Numbered from the stretch's first letter, positions 17,557 through 26,008 are shown. The stretch: 64,000 nucleotides of DNA from [Lactobacillus] rogosae (GCA_900112995.1 FONU01000016.1:1-64000), one strand, 5' to 3'. Notes: generated from the letters alone by a model not told the origin. Made by a program: numbers and translations.

Positions 17557-17598
17557 TGCGCGAAATGACATTTTTCTTGCGCGAATGACATATTTTTC
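17557..17598. repeat. tandem direct repeat upstream of the GH13-like gene
   Basis: TGCGCGAAATGACATTTTTC (17557-17576) is followed two bases on by TGCGCGAATGACATATTTTTC (17578-17598). This gives two direct 13-14 bp motifs at 21-bp spacing, 124-165 bases above the surface-protein start. The geometry resembles LytTR-type response-regulator sites. The binding protein is not shown by the sequence. Confidence 0.5.
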
Positions 17599-17682
17599 TC
17601 AATATTCATTATATATGCAGTAAATTTTATTAAAATATGTTGTGGAACAGTATAAATTTTACTTATATATTATATTTATATA

Positions 17683-18666
17683 CTATGCTTCATATGTATA
17701 TATATCACATTTTCTATTAATACGACCGTTTCTAAACACTAATATGTGTTCTTTATATGTAATTGAGTCCTTGGAATACATAAATGGTTCTTCCCTGTAT
17801 AACAGACACTCATATCCTGCTTCTTTGTATCTATCCAGTGCCTTAAGAGCCTTATTATGAACTATCTTATACTGTGCTTCCTCGTCACTGTTAAACGTCC
17901 TTTTGACATAATTGTCAGCTTCGTTACGCACATCCATAATAAGCTTATCTATAAATCTGCTATGTGCCTTTCTATGAAACATAGCCGCAATAATATTACA
18001 CTTAATTATGTCCGGTTTATTCAAATAGCATTTAAGCATACCTGCCATACGTTTATCGCCAACACTCACTGCTATATCTATAAGATAATTCACTGCCTCA
18101 GAATAAACTGCATCGGGATATGGCACATAATAAGCTTCTGGCACTGATTTATACTTCTTAATAGGTGGAAAATCTGCAAGCTGCATAAATATAAGCTCCT
18201 TACTGGTACAAGACGAGCTTCCAAGATATCTGTATTTATCCCTGACATCTGCAAGCTGATACTCCAGTTGTCTTAAATACTCATATCCCTTAACCCAGAA
18301 ATGTCCCATACTGCCATAATTAAAATATGTAGTCTTAATACCTAGCTTATTAAATCTTATTGTAAATATATTCTCGCCGCCCTGATTAACTATAAGCATA
18401 TATCCGTCACTAAGTGTTTCTATTCCAGCTACCTGTTCGCAGTCAATATCCTTATATTCTCCTGTCATTATAGAGTTCTCAAAAACAAAATAACTTTCAA
18501 CTGAATCATTCATAAGATAAGCTGCATATATATCATCTTCGCCTTCCATATAAACAGGCTCGAACACACTAAGTTCAAATACCTGTGCAAGCTTTACAAA
18601 CTCCTCTGGCATATCCTTAGTCAGTCCGTCAAGATATTCCATATAATATTCTTTATTATCAATCAT
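17683..18666 (-). CDS. conserved hypothetical protein (possibly DUF3878)
   Basis: The 327-residue soluble protein has no signal peptide or membrane segment. It contains blocks of aromatic and charged residues (VFEPVYMEGEDDIYAAYL, YFNYGSMGHFWVKGYEYLRQ, LADFPPIKKY, EAYYVPYPDA) and a helical C-terminal half with RKAHSRFIDKLIMDV. It resembles a Lachnospiraceae family annotated DUF3878, recalled with low certainty, and no function can be given. The start at 18666 follows AGGTG. It is co-directional with the methyltransferase genes upstream, 70 bases away. Confidence 0.6.
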   Translation of the reverse strand: MIDNKEYYMEYLDGLTKDMPEEFVKLAQVFELSVFEPVYMEGEDDIYAAYLMNDSVESYFVFENSIMTGEYKDIDCEQVAGIETLSDGYMLIVNQGGENIFTIRFNKLGIKTTYFNYGSMGHFWVKGYEYLRQLEYQLADVRDKYRYLGSSSCTSKELIFMQLADFPPIKKYKSVPEAYYVPYPDAVYSEAVNYLIDIAVSVGDKRMAGMLKCYLNKPDIIKCNIIAAMFHRKAHSRFIDKLIMDVRNEADNYVKRTFNSDEEAQYKIVHNKALKALDRYKEAGYECLLYREEPFMYSKDSITYKEHILVFRNGRINRKCDIYTYEA

Positions 18667-18735
18667 TATTAATCTTACACCTGTTATTTACATATTTGTC
18701 ATATTAATTATGTCTGATTTATTCAAAAAAATCAA

Positions 18736-19530
18736 CTATCTTTCCATAACCACTATTTTATTAGACATACCGCACACTGCGGGAATTATTCCAAGCACAT
18801 TATAAACAGGCATAATCACTTTCATACCCTCGACCAGACTTACATCACGCTTCCAGTTAAATGCTGGCACAATCTGCTGTAGATCTTTTCCATTTTTAAC
18901 ACCCCAGCTAAACTTGGCATTACTGCCTTCTATCGATTTTTCCTTCATATGCTTTACAAAGAATGGTGACATAGTTTCGATCATTACTGTTGACTTATTA
19001 AAGGCTTTTTCTATAATCGAAAATATCTCTCTTATGTCATTCTCGTGTAAATACATTGACAAACCTTCTATGATTACAAGCACATTTTCTTTATTATATT
19101 CAATATCATCTGTATATGAAATGTCCATTGCAGACTTGGCAATCTGGTATACAGGACCATTTTCTGTCAGAAAACACTTTCTTATCTCAATTGTTTCTGG
19201 CAAATCAATATTGTACCAGCACTTATATTTTCCCTGCATACGATAACATCTTGTGTCCATTCCACAGCCAATATTGACAACAACCGTATCAGAATGAGTA
19301 TCCAGATATTCCCCTACCATCTCATCAAGTACAATAGTTCTTGCAATCACACCACTAGCCATAGTCTTATCATTATCTGCTTTGGAAAAATCGTAATCAA
19401 GCTTTTCCACTATCTCTACAGCTATGTCATCTTTGATTTTGGCATTATTCTTTTGGGTTTCCTTCGCCCTTGCATATAATGTCTGAATCATTGTTTCAGG
19501 AACACCGGTTATCTTTACTTTCTCTTTCAT
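18736..19530 (-). CDS. class I SAM methyltransferase, leucine-carboxyl-methyltransferase (LCM) family
   Basis: The 264-residue protein carries the LCM/polyketide O-methyltransferase pattern: TIVLDEMVGEYL, the SAM motif VVVNIGCGMDTRCYRM, WYNIDLPETIEIRK and VLVIIEGLSMYLHENDI. Its substrate is unknown; the family methylates carboxyl or hydroxyl groups of small molecules. It is 12 bases downstream of a second, damaged methyltransferase gene and is probably co-transcribed with it. Unlike its neighbour it keeps motif I, so it should be active. Confidence 0.8.
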   Translation of the reverse strand: MKEKVKITGVPETMIQTLYARAKETQKNNAKIKDDIAVEIVEKLDYDFSKADNDKTMASGVIARTIVLDEMVGEYLDTHSDTVVVNIGCGMDTRCYRMQGKYKCWYNIDLPETIEIRKCFLTENGPVYQIAKSAMDISYTDDIEYNKENVLVIIEGLSMYLHENDIREIFSIIEKAFNKSTVMIETMSPFFVKHMKEKSIEGSNAKFSWGVKNGKDLQQIVPAFNWKRDVSLVEGMKVIMPVYNVLGIIPAVCGMSNKIVVMER

Positions 19531-19542
19531 ACCATATACTCC

Positions 19543-20040
19543 TTAAGCTTTTCTTATAACGCAGTGCATTCTCATACCTTTGCGTATCTCGAACTTTTCC
19601 ACCTTAAGACCTGCCTTTTTGCAGCACTCCATAACTGTTTTTCTTCTGGCAGCCCTTACATCGCCATGCCCCAGCATATTAGCAATAGGAAGCTCTATAT
19701 TATCCATAAACCACAAAAGCAGCCTGTTATCACTTGTCACATCTCTAAGTATTAATCTTCCTCCCGGACGAAGACATCTTTTCACGCTGTCAAAAAATGC
19801 CTGCGGATTAGGATAATGGTGGAAACTGTTGGAACATATTATTACGTCAAAAGCATTTTCATCAAAAGGAAAATTCTCACAATCACCAACAACAAATTCT
19901 GCATTAGGAATATTCTTCTTCCTTGCCTGTTCTATCATCGCCGGTGTTAAATCAAGTCCTGTGTAATGGCGGTCTGGATATCTTTCTGCCACTTTTGTAA
20001 ATTCATCAACTGACAGCTTCTTATATTCTTCGTTAGTCAT
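19543..20040 (-). pseudogene. class I SAM methyltransferase with SAM motif I deleted
   Basis: The 165-residue frame joins a family-typical N-terminus (MTNEEYKKLSVDEFTKVAE) directly to RYPDRHYTGLDLTP, followed by normal later motifs (ICSNSFHHYP, LRPGGRLILRD). The segment between, which in relatives holds about 50 residues including the Gly-rich SAM-binding loop (motif I), is absent. The reading frame is preserved. Because VAE at the junction resembles the AEKYPD sequence expected at the far edge, deletion between short repeats is plausible. Without motif I the protein should not bind SAM normally. It may be dead or retain only a non-catalytic role. Confidence 0.65.
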
Positions 20041-20078
20041 ATTCAGCCCTCCTCATTTAAACAAATGTCATTATTAAT

Positions 20079-20126
20079 TTATGTTTGATTAATCCTGCGT
20101 TCTGTAATTATAACTGTAATGTTCAT
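20079..20126 (-). other. 15-codon leader-like ORF (MNITVIITERRINQT)
   Basis: An ATG with AGGAGTGAAG placed 5-10 bases upstream opens a 15-residue frame that ends 38 bases before the damaged methyltransferase. It may be a leader peptide or the stump of a truncated gene. No family is recognised. Confidence 0.3.
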
Positions 20127-20154
20127 ATACTTCACTCCTTTTCAAGCTGCATTT

Positions 20155-20170
20155 GTTAGTTGTATCTAAC
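20155..20170. promoter_or_regulatory. small inverted repeat (operator candidate) near the methyltransferase promoter
   Basis: GTTAG and CTAAC arms flank a 6-base centre, just upstream of the leader-like ORF. The form resembles MarR-type operators, but no regulator gene is intact nearby. Confidence 0.35.
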
Positions 20171-20323
20171 TTTATTTTATAATACTCTATTTGAGGGATA
20201 TTTTCAATATAACAATGCTCTGAAAAATGTTGCTCCGTCAATAACCATTCTGATAAATAACTAAAAAAACATATGCTTTCTTTTGATTTAGTTATTCCTT
20301 TTTTTGATATCAGATAAACTTCT

Positions 20324-20482
20324 TTAGTGCATAAGTCCCTGACTTGTTCTTGTAAAAAGTAATATATCTAATTCATTTTCAATTTTCTTAATAACTTTGC
20401 TTAATGCCTGAGATGATACAAATAGCTGTTCAGCAGATTTTTTATATTGTGCGAGACATATACTGATAAGAAATTTCCGCAA
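20324..20482 (-). pseudogene. LysR-family regulator remnant (N-terminal helix-turn-helix only)
   Basis: From a TTG at 20482 the minus frame reads RKFLISICLAQYKKSAEQL, then FVSSQALSKVIKKIENELD and LLFTRTSQGLMH before a stop. This is the LysR DNA-binding domain pattern (SQPALSxxIxxLExxLGxxLFxRT). The effector domain is absent and no proper start or ribosome binding site is visible, so it is a truncated remnant. The rest of 20041-20655 holds only the leader-like ORF, an operator candidate, an inverted repeat and an orphan start. Confidence 0.7.
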
Positions 20483-20519
20483 GATTTTATGCGTTGGCTA
20501 CCCAGTTGCAAATGCTAAT

Positions 20520-20573
20520 ATAAGAATGTAGGAAATATGGCATATAAAAATGTCAGAAAACCTACATTCTTAT
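20520..20573. terminator. 13-bp inverted repeat downstream of the deformylase gene
   Basis: ATAAGAATGTAGG (20520-20532) and CCTACATTCTTAT (20561-20573) are perfectly complementary around a 28-base loop. It lies 83 bases beyond the deformylase stop. There is a T-rich run on the plus side only, so it may be a terminator or a relic of an inserted element. Confidence 0.45.
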
Positions 20574-20655
20574 TTTATATTTTTAGGTGTATTGTTACAC
20601 TTCCTTATGGAGGTGAACACTGCATGAAAAACAATCTTTTATAACTTATTCCTAA

Positions 20656-21066
20656 TTATATTACCACCCCACAACAATGGTCTATCTCGTGCTGTATCAC
20701 TTGTGCCGTAAACCCGCTATACTTCCCGTGTTGTGGCTTAAAATTACTGTCAAGATAGTCAACCTCTATCTCCTCATATCTTATGCAGGGTCTGACACCA
20801 TCTAATGATAAACAGCCCTCCTCCGTCTTATATTCACCTGACTTTTTAGTTATAACAGGATTAATCATTGCAAACTGAAATGGATCTGCTGCCACTGCTA
20901 TTATTGACTTATTCACACCTATCATATTGGCAGCCATCCCAACACATATTTCCCTGTTTGCTCTTAAAGTATCTATTAAATCTGTCACAACCTGCCTGTC
21001 CGCTTCTGTCGCAGGCTGTGCCTTTCTTGCAAATATCTGCTTTCCTTTTACAATTTTCTTAACCAT
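20656..21066 (-). CDS. peptide deformylase-like protein, motif 1 divergent
   Basis: Peptide deformylase removes the N-formyl group from nascent proteins. The 136-residue protein has motif 2 (EGCLSL, Cys metal ligand) and motif 3 (QHEIDH, two His ligands and catalytic Glu), but motif 1 reads CVGMAANMIG where classical enzymes have GxGLAAxQxG, so the conserved Gln is Met. It is also shorter at the C-terminus than standard Def proteins. Such variants occur in Lachnospiraceae beside a canonical def gene and may act on other substrates or be poorly active. It is flanked by unrelated small genes. Confidence 0.75.
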   Translation of the reverse strand: MVKKIVKGKQIFARKAQPATEADRQVVTDLIDTLRANREICVGMAANMIGVNKSIIAVAADPFQFAMINPVITKKSGEYKTEEGCLSLDGVRPCIRYEEIEVDYLDSNFKPQHGKYSGFTAQVIQHEIDHCCGVVI

Positions 21067-21098
21067 AATTATATCCTTCTTCCACCGACATTTTAATC

Positions 21099-21317
21099 CT
21101 AATATTCTTTGTCAATATTGCCTTCTATTCCATACATTTCTTTAAATTTTTCGATATCTGCTGACGTTTTTACAAGCATAATATCTTCTATTTTGCCAGT
21201 ATGAATATCCTTAAATCCAGCCACCTGTTCACCCGTACATATGCTGGTTTTAATTACCGGTTTCATATGCTCTTTATCATATGAATACACTTTTTCCTTC
21301 TTTTTAAACAAACCCAT
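21099..21317 (-). CDS. conserved small hypothetical protein (72 aa)
   Basis: The product begins MGLFKKKEKVYSYDKEHMKP and contains TSICTGEQVAGFKDIHTGK. This small cytosolic protein is recalled as recurring in Lachnospiraceae genomes without a known role. The ATG at 21317 is preferred because the MGLFKKK start looks conserved; an in-frame GTG at 21329 is the alternative, and neither has a strong ribosome binding site. It lies 33 bases upstream of the deformylase-like gene on the same strand. Confidence 0.6.
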   Translation of the reverse strand: MGLFKKKEKVYSYDKEHMKPVIKTSICTGEQVAGFKDIHTGKIEDIMLVKTSADIEKFKEMYGIEGNIDKEY

Positions 21318-21361
21318 ATGATTTATCACTCACATTCTCTATATATTTTTTGCTTACTATT

Positions 21362-21901
21362 TTAATAAAATTTCGCTATATCCGAAACACTCTTTCTCTT
21401 AGGCATCTGCGCATCCTTTGTTCCATATCCAACTGCAATAACTGAAACTGCCTGCTCATTTTCTGGCAGATTAAAGAACTCTCTTATTGCCTCACCATCA
21501 CGAATTCCCATAATCAGTGTATCAAGTCCTAATTCTTTAGATTTAAGAACGAAATTCTCGTTTTGCAGTCCAAGGTCATAATAGCCCCAGCCGTTGGCAC
21601 ATTCATTAACTGGCTCACCTGATAATCTGTCAAATCCAACGCAGTTCTTTACAAATGTTGTTACAACAAGAGCTGCTCCCTCTGAATTGTTCTGATTGAA
21701 TTCTGGCAGACACTTATGTCTGAATTCTTCAATTTTGTCGTCTGATAATATGCAGTAATATCTAGATGTCTGCAAATTCTTCCACGAAGGTGCTAATATG
21801 GCCGCATTTATAATAGTTTCAAGCTGCTCTTTTGTAACTTTCTTTTCAGCATCGTAACTTCTCATACTTCTTCTGCTATTCAATACTTCCTGTAATTCCA
21901 T
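21362..21901 (-). CDS. nitroreductase family protein
   Basis: The 179-residue flavoprotein (from the ATG at 21901) has the nitroreductase opening VLNSRRSMRSYDAEKKVTKEQ, the APSWKNLQTSRYY segment contributing to FMN binding, and a C-terminal VIAVGYGTKD pattern. Members reduce nitro groups, quinones or flavins using NAD(P)H; the substrate here is unknown. The start is set by GAGG six bases upstream; a longer frame to 21961 lacks this. It is co-directional with the small genes downstream but separated by about 45 bases. Confidence 0.88.
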   Translation of the reverse strand: MELQEVLNSRRSMRSYDAEKKVTKEQLETIINAAILAPSWKNLQTSRYYCILSDDKIEEFRHKCLPEFNQNNSEGAALVVTTFVKNCVGFDRLSGEPVNECANGWGYYDLGLQNENFVLKSKELGLDTLIMGIRDGEAIREFFNLPENEQAVSVIAVGYGTKDAQMPKRKSVSDIAKFY

Positions 21902-22107
21902 AATAATCCTCATTTCTACGCATATTTTTGTACATAACGAGTTTGTGTCAAGTGCACACACACATAAATCTCACGTGTGAAAAATCTATTTTCACACCAA
22001 TTCTCTTTTATACGCCATTTTTAATAAAATTTTGTATCAAGTGTATACTGCTGATAAAACAGCAAAAACAATAAACTATGATTTATTTCAAATATTTTTT
22101 GATAATT

Positions 22108-22839
22108 TTACTTCAATATCTTCTTAATCTGCTTTTCAGTCGCAGACGGATACAATATGTTCATATGTGCAACTATTTTCTGCCACGAAGCTTCTGGCTT
22201 TTCCTTATAATCAGAAGTAACATAATCATATCCATAAATATGTTCTATTGATGAATAAACAGCCACATCCCAGCCATATTGTTCACCACGTTTATTAATA
22301 CGCTTTCTAAAATCGCAGTTACATATATACATCTGCATCATAAGATTAGCAACAGCACCATCAAATCCTTTTTCACCATCTTTGCCGTATCCAGCCTGTT
22401 TCTTTAATTCATTAGAAAATATTTCGTTATCTGCATTTTCTTCCATAAAATGCTTCATAATCTTTTTATGTTTAAGCGGTGCTTTTCCATCCTCATATAA
22501 CGCATCAAAATCGTATCCGTCACGCCTGTAATTAGCAAATGCAGGAACCCATTTTCTTGATATAAAACCTGCCTTTTTTCCGAAAAACTTTCCATAGATT
22601 ATATCGTGCTGTCTTGCTATAACCGCACGCCACAGCCACGGGTCATATTGCTCATCATCACACCACCAGTACTCAGGTGCTGTCCATTCTTCCAGAGAAA
22701 ATCCTTCTATTTCATTCTTAAACAGAGGCAGAAAACCAACATCATTAATGTGTTCGATTGCTTTCTCAACTGTATGTATACACGCTGGATTGTCCCACTC
22801 AAGTCCGTGCATAATCCATTCTCCAGATTCATTTCCCAT
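22108..22839 (-). CDS. AlkZ-related conserved protein
   Basis: The 243-residue protein opens MGNESGEWIMHGLEWDNP and contains NDVGFLPLFKNEIEGFSLEE, WWCDDEQYDPWLWRA and FFGKKAGFISRKWVPAFAN. It matches a Firmicutes family that I recall as being annotated AlkZ-related (after the DNA glycosylase AlkZ, HTH_42-type). Whether it excises DNA cross-links is not established, and no catalytic residue can be assigned by eye. It stands alone between a nitroreductase gene and a broken hydrolase gene. The 206-base gap on its 3' side shows no clear terminator. Confidence 0.65.
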   Translation of the reverse strand: MGNESGEWIMHGLEWDNPACIHTVEKAIEHINDVGFLPLFKNEIEGFSLEEWTAPEYWWCDDEQYDPWLWRAVIARQHDIIYGKFFGKKAGFISRKWVPAFANYRRDGYDFDALYEDGKAPLKHKKIMKHFMEENADNEIFSNELKKQAGYGKDGEKGFDGAVANLMMQMYICNCDFRKRINKRGEQYGWDVAVYSSIEHIYGYDYVTSDYKEKPEASWQKIVAHMNILYPSATEKQIKKILK

Positions 22840-22943
22840 ATATTTTACCGCCCAGTATTTTCATATTTATGATGTCAGTGTAAAAATTCATTTTATTACA
22901 CATTTTAAAACAACTTATCATTCTAACTAGCTGATATAATCTT

Positions 22944-23365
22944 TTACAAAAATTCTTCAATAATATCCAACACATTATCACTAAAGAATTCACTTCCACC
23001 GTGGTCAGCTCCCTCAAGCAAATATAACTTCACATCTTTATTATATTTCTTTAAAGCCTCATATACAACAACACTGACCTTTGGATTTATTGTACGGTCT
23101 TTTGTTCCGTGAAACATTAATATTGGTGGCAATGAAACATTTTCACTTATATTACACTCAACCGACATAGCTCTGCATAACTCAGGATTCTTGTCTGTGG
23201 TGTAATAATCTGCAAATGCAGTGTCGTACCATTTATATGCGCATATTCCACATTTGAATATATATAAGTTCCCTTCTCATCTCCGCTTGTAGGAATTCTT
23301 GTAACTCCGTCTACTGGCTTATCAAAAGAATGGTATTCTTTATATGACCACTCTTTTACTTCCAT
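22944..23365 (-). pseudogene. alpha/beta-hydrolase pseudogene with central part deleted
   Basis: The N-terminal piece from 23365 (MEVKEWSYKEYHSFDKPVDG to TTLHLQI) and the C-terminal piece to 22944 (ADYYTTDKNPELCRAM, then PPILMFHGTKDRTINP and EGADHGG) belong to one BD-FAE/esterase-type hydrolase but lie in different frames. The middle half, with the GxSxG nucleophile elbow, is missing. The catalytic Asp (GTKDR) and His (ADHGG) survive. The junction near 23205 has TTTGCAGATTATTAC shared by both readings (LHLQI and FADYY), which suggests deletion between short repeats. About 140 of an expected 280-300 residues remain, so it is not functional. Confidence 0.75.
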
Positions 23366-23395
23366 AAGTTATATTACCTCTTTTTTCTTTTAAAT

Positions 23396-23896
23396 TCACT
23401 CTAAAATCTGTCTGCTGCTATATCCCTCTTTCTTAAAATCAGAAAATAATACATCCATTTTCACTGGTGTTACACAGATGAGATTAAGCGGCGACTCCAT
23501 TTTCTTTAACGCCTCTATCGGTATTTTCTTAATTTTTGCGTGTTCATTATATTTATCAGAAAATGGTTCTATCAGTTCGGCTTTTCCCATAACCTGTATG
23601 CTCTTAAGCCTGCCAAATCCATCATATTTATCGAAAATAGCCAAACATACATTTTCATTCTTCTCAAGACCTATAAATTTCTCTCCACCTTCTGAAAACA
23701 TCCAGAACTTATCATTATGATAACTGTACTCAATCGGCGTACATCTTACATAATCGCCAGTTCCTGTTGCAAGCGCACAGGTATTGTTAGCAGCTATATA
23801 TTCTTCAACCGCTTTTTTAAGCTCTTCTTTGGGCATTGCTGTAATTCCCTTATTCTTCCAGTAATCAGCCGCCTTTTCAAATTGTTCGTGTGTCAT
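23396..23896 (-). CDS. pyridoxamine 5'-phosphate oxidase-like FMN-binding protein
   Basis: From the ATG at 23896 (GGGAGG seven bases upstream) the product is 166 residues. It has EQFEKAADYWKNKG at the N-terminus and a split-barrel flavin fold (NNTCALATGTGDYVRCTPIEY, KFWMFSEGGEKF, KNENVCLAIF). The fold is shared by PNPOx, general stress proteins and nitroimidazole reductases. The true substrate is unknown. It lies 62 bases downstream of a small hypothetical gene on the same strand. Confidence 0.8.
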   Translation of the reverse strand: MTHEQFEKAADYWKNKGITAMPKEELKKAVEEYIAANNTCALATGTGDYVRCTPIEYSYHNDKFWMFSEGGEKFIGLEKNENVCLAIFDKYDGFGRLKSIQVMGKAELIEPFSDKYNEHAKIKKIPIEALKKMESPLNLICVTPVKMDVLFSDFKKEGYSSRQILE

Positions 23897-23958
23897 AAAA
23901 ATGCCTCCCAACATAAATAAAAGAGCGTGACTATTAATCACACTCCCTCATTATAGCA

Positions 23959-24168
23959 TTATTCACCAAAATCAATATCTACTGCTCCATTTGCATATTT
24001 CATATACTCAAAAAGCTTAGGTGCTGAAAGAAGTGTAAGTGGATCTCTTTCGTGCTCATCATATTCAAACATCTCAGCCGCCTGCTTTATTTCTTCATTA
24101 GAAAGCGAATTCATATACTCTCTTAATTCCATAACTGTCATATTAAAAAGTTCTTCCTGACTCTTCAT
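23959..24168 (-). CDS. small acidic hypothetical protein (69 aa)
   Basis: The sequence MKSQEELFNMTVMELREYM, then SLSNEEIKQAAEMFEYDEHE, is helical and acidic with no recognised domain. It is placed between a zinc-ribbon gene and a PNPOx-like gene on the same strand, possibly in one transcript. GAGAATTAAACG precedes the ATG as a weak ribosome binding site. Confidence 0.5.
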   Translation of the reverse strand: MKSQEELFNMTVMELREYMNSLSNEEIKQAAEMFEYDEHERDPLTLLSAPKLFEYMKYANGAVDIDFGE

Positions 24169-24233
24169 CGTTTAATTCTCCTTATCTGATATATTATATT
24201 ATGGCTTATTATTGCACATTCTTGTAAATACTA

Positions 24234-24455
24234 TCAATCTCCATAACCGGTATAGATTACCTTTCCAGTATTCCATAACTCTGCTGTTTTCTTCGCAGCC
24301 TCCAGCTTATCATCATCATTTTTATATCTGAATGTGGCTGACTGACATCCACAATCCATACAAGTCACATAAAAACCGTGATCCACTTCTTCCAACAAAG
24401 AAGGTCCTAAACACCTTGGACAATCCTGTAGGTCTATCATTTCATAAATTTCCAT
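24234..24455 (-). CDS. Lar-like zinc-ribbon protein (73 aa)
   Basis: Two CxxC pairs (CPRC and CMDC) about 20 residues apart, with YVTCMDCGCQSA and a C-terminal AAKKTAELWNTG, resemble the Lar family of small zinc-ribbon proteins, named for phage restriction-alleviation proteins. Lar-like members are common in genomes and prophages. Whether this one acts on restriction systems is unknown, and no restriction-modification or prophage gene is nearby. AGAGAGG precedes the start. Confidence 0.6.
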   Translation of the reverse strand: MEIYEMIDLQDCPRCLGPSLLEEVDHGFYVTCMDCGCQSATFRYKNDDDKLEAAKKTAELWNTGKVIYTGYGD

Positions 24456-24723
24456 TTTGTAATACCTCTCTTAGCTGTTTAATTTTAGCTTATTAAATAT
24501 TATTATATATGATATTGGGTGATTTTTAAAGGTTATCTTTATTATAAACTTAATCATTCTGCTTAAAAATCAGGCATTATAAAACACTGCCTAATACATA
24601 TATGCATTATATGTTTCTGCAAATTAATGTTATAATTAATAAATAATATATACTATATTCTTTTTATATTGATACAAATTTAAAAGGCAAAAATATTAAC
24701 ATTATATGAAAGAAGGTAAAAAA

Positions 24724-25818
24724 ATGGAATATCGCAAATTACCAAAAGGAACAGAACAGGTAAGTATTATCGGTTTTGGTGGCTCCGGATTACACGAATC
24801 ACCTGAAAATGAAGCTGTAAAGACTGTACTGATGGCAATGGATAACGGAATCAATTATTTCGACCTCGCCGTATCATAAGCCTGTTCATTTGATTATTAT
24901 AAAACTGCCTTTGAGGGGTGCAGGGATAAAGTATACCTTCAAATGCATTTTGGAGCAGACTATTCATCTGGAAAATATTGCTGGACAACCAATCGTGATA
25001 AAATCGACCGTGAAATAGATACGCTTATGAAAAAACTTCATACAGATTATATAGATTTCGGCTTTATTCACTGTATTGATGAACCCTCTGACCTTAGACA
25101 GTACATTAATGGTGGTGTATTAGAGCGTATTAAAGAACTTCATAAACAGGGCGTTGTAAGACATATCGGACTCTCAACACACACTCCTGCAATCGCACAT
25201 AAAATGCTTGATACTGTAATACTTGACGTTATTATGTTCAGCATAAATCCAGCGTATGATTACCAGCACGGCAAATTTGCTTTTGGCGGCGCACAGGAAA
25301 GACAGGAACTTTACCGCCGTTGCAAAAAGGAAAAAGTTGGTATCACCGTTATGAAAGCATTTGCAGGTGGACAACTTCTTGATGCAAAGCTTTCTCCATT
25401 TGGACAGGCATTATCGAAAAACCAGTGCATACAGTATGCACTGGACAAACCGGGTGTTATCACAGTTCTTCCTGGCTTCAGAAGCCCAGACGACCTCAAA
25501 GAAGTATTGGGATACCTTAATGCCACAAAACAAGAACGTGACTATTCCGTTATAGGTAACTTTGCACCTACTGATGCCGCAGGACGTTGTGTTTATTGCA
25601 GCCATTGTCATCCATGTCCTAAAGGACTTGATATTGCAATGATTAACAAATATTACGACCTTGCTAAATCTGGTGATGCACTTGCCAAAGACCATTATCG
25701 TAAGCTTGAACTTCACACGGGCGACTGCATACGCTGCGGACACTGCAACAATCGCTGTCCATTTAAGGTTAGACAGATGGAGAGAATGGAAGATATTAAA
25801 GATTATTTTGGAAATTAA
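24724..25818 (+). pseudogene. aldo/keto reductase with ferredoxin-type C-terminus, one in-frame stop
   Basis: From the ATG at 24724 (GAAAGAAGG upstream) the frame reads MEYRKLPKGTEQVSIIGFGG to NYFDLAVS, meets TAA at 24877-24879, and continues in the same frame as ACSFDYYKTAFEGCRDKVYL and HFGADYSSG to 25818. Apart from this one codon the protein would be a complete 364-residue AKR. It ends with the iron-sulfur region CVYCSHCHPCPKG and CIRCGHCNNRCPF, as in Lachnospiraceae aldo/keto reductases. A recent nonsense mutation, or a sequencing error, is the simplest explanation. A downstream ATG at 24943 would give a protein lacking the N-terminal barrel strands. Confidence 0.75.
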
Positions 25819-25921
25819 TATTTTATAGTAATTATATAACAGATTGTCCATATTGCTACATTACTACACAATCCTATAACACCTCAACCTTTCATAAAAA
25901 ACCATATTCGGTGTTAAGCGA

Positions 25922-25978
25922 GTCAAAAGGTCAAAGAGTCTTATCGTGCAAGCACGAATGACTCTTTGACCTTTTGAC
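25922..25978. repeat. long near-perfect hairpin between convergent genes
   Basis: Arms 25922-25940 and 25960-25978 pair perfectly over 19 bp (GTCAAAAGGTCAAAGAGTC with its complement). Inside is a second 5-bp stem, CGTGC/GCACG, closed by AA. Each arm holds a GTCAAA tandem. It lies between the aldo/keto reductase gene and a convergent FMN-protein gene. There is no U run on either strand, so it is not a standard terminator. Confidence 0.8.
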
Positions 25979-26008
25979 CCTTACATCATATAAATGATTT
26001 AACGATAT

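Noticed and set aside
20609-20640. GGAGGTG plus ATG followed by six sense codons (MKNNLL) as a gene
   Set aside because: The frame ends after six residues; it is at best a truncated gene start and is treated as a relic.
24877-24879. TAA considered as selenocysteine or other recoding
   Set aside because: Selenocysteine uses TGA, and no SECIS-like structure or conserved Cys is expected at this position; a nonsense mutation is simpler.
25411-25851. Minus-strand 146-residue frame
   Set aside because: It is fully antisense to the aldo/keto reductase coding sequence and lacks recognisable motifs.
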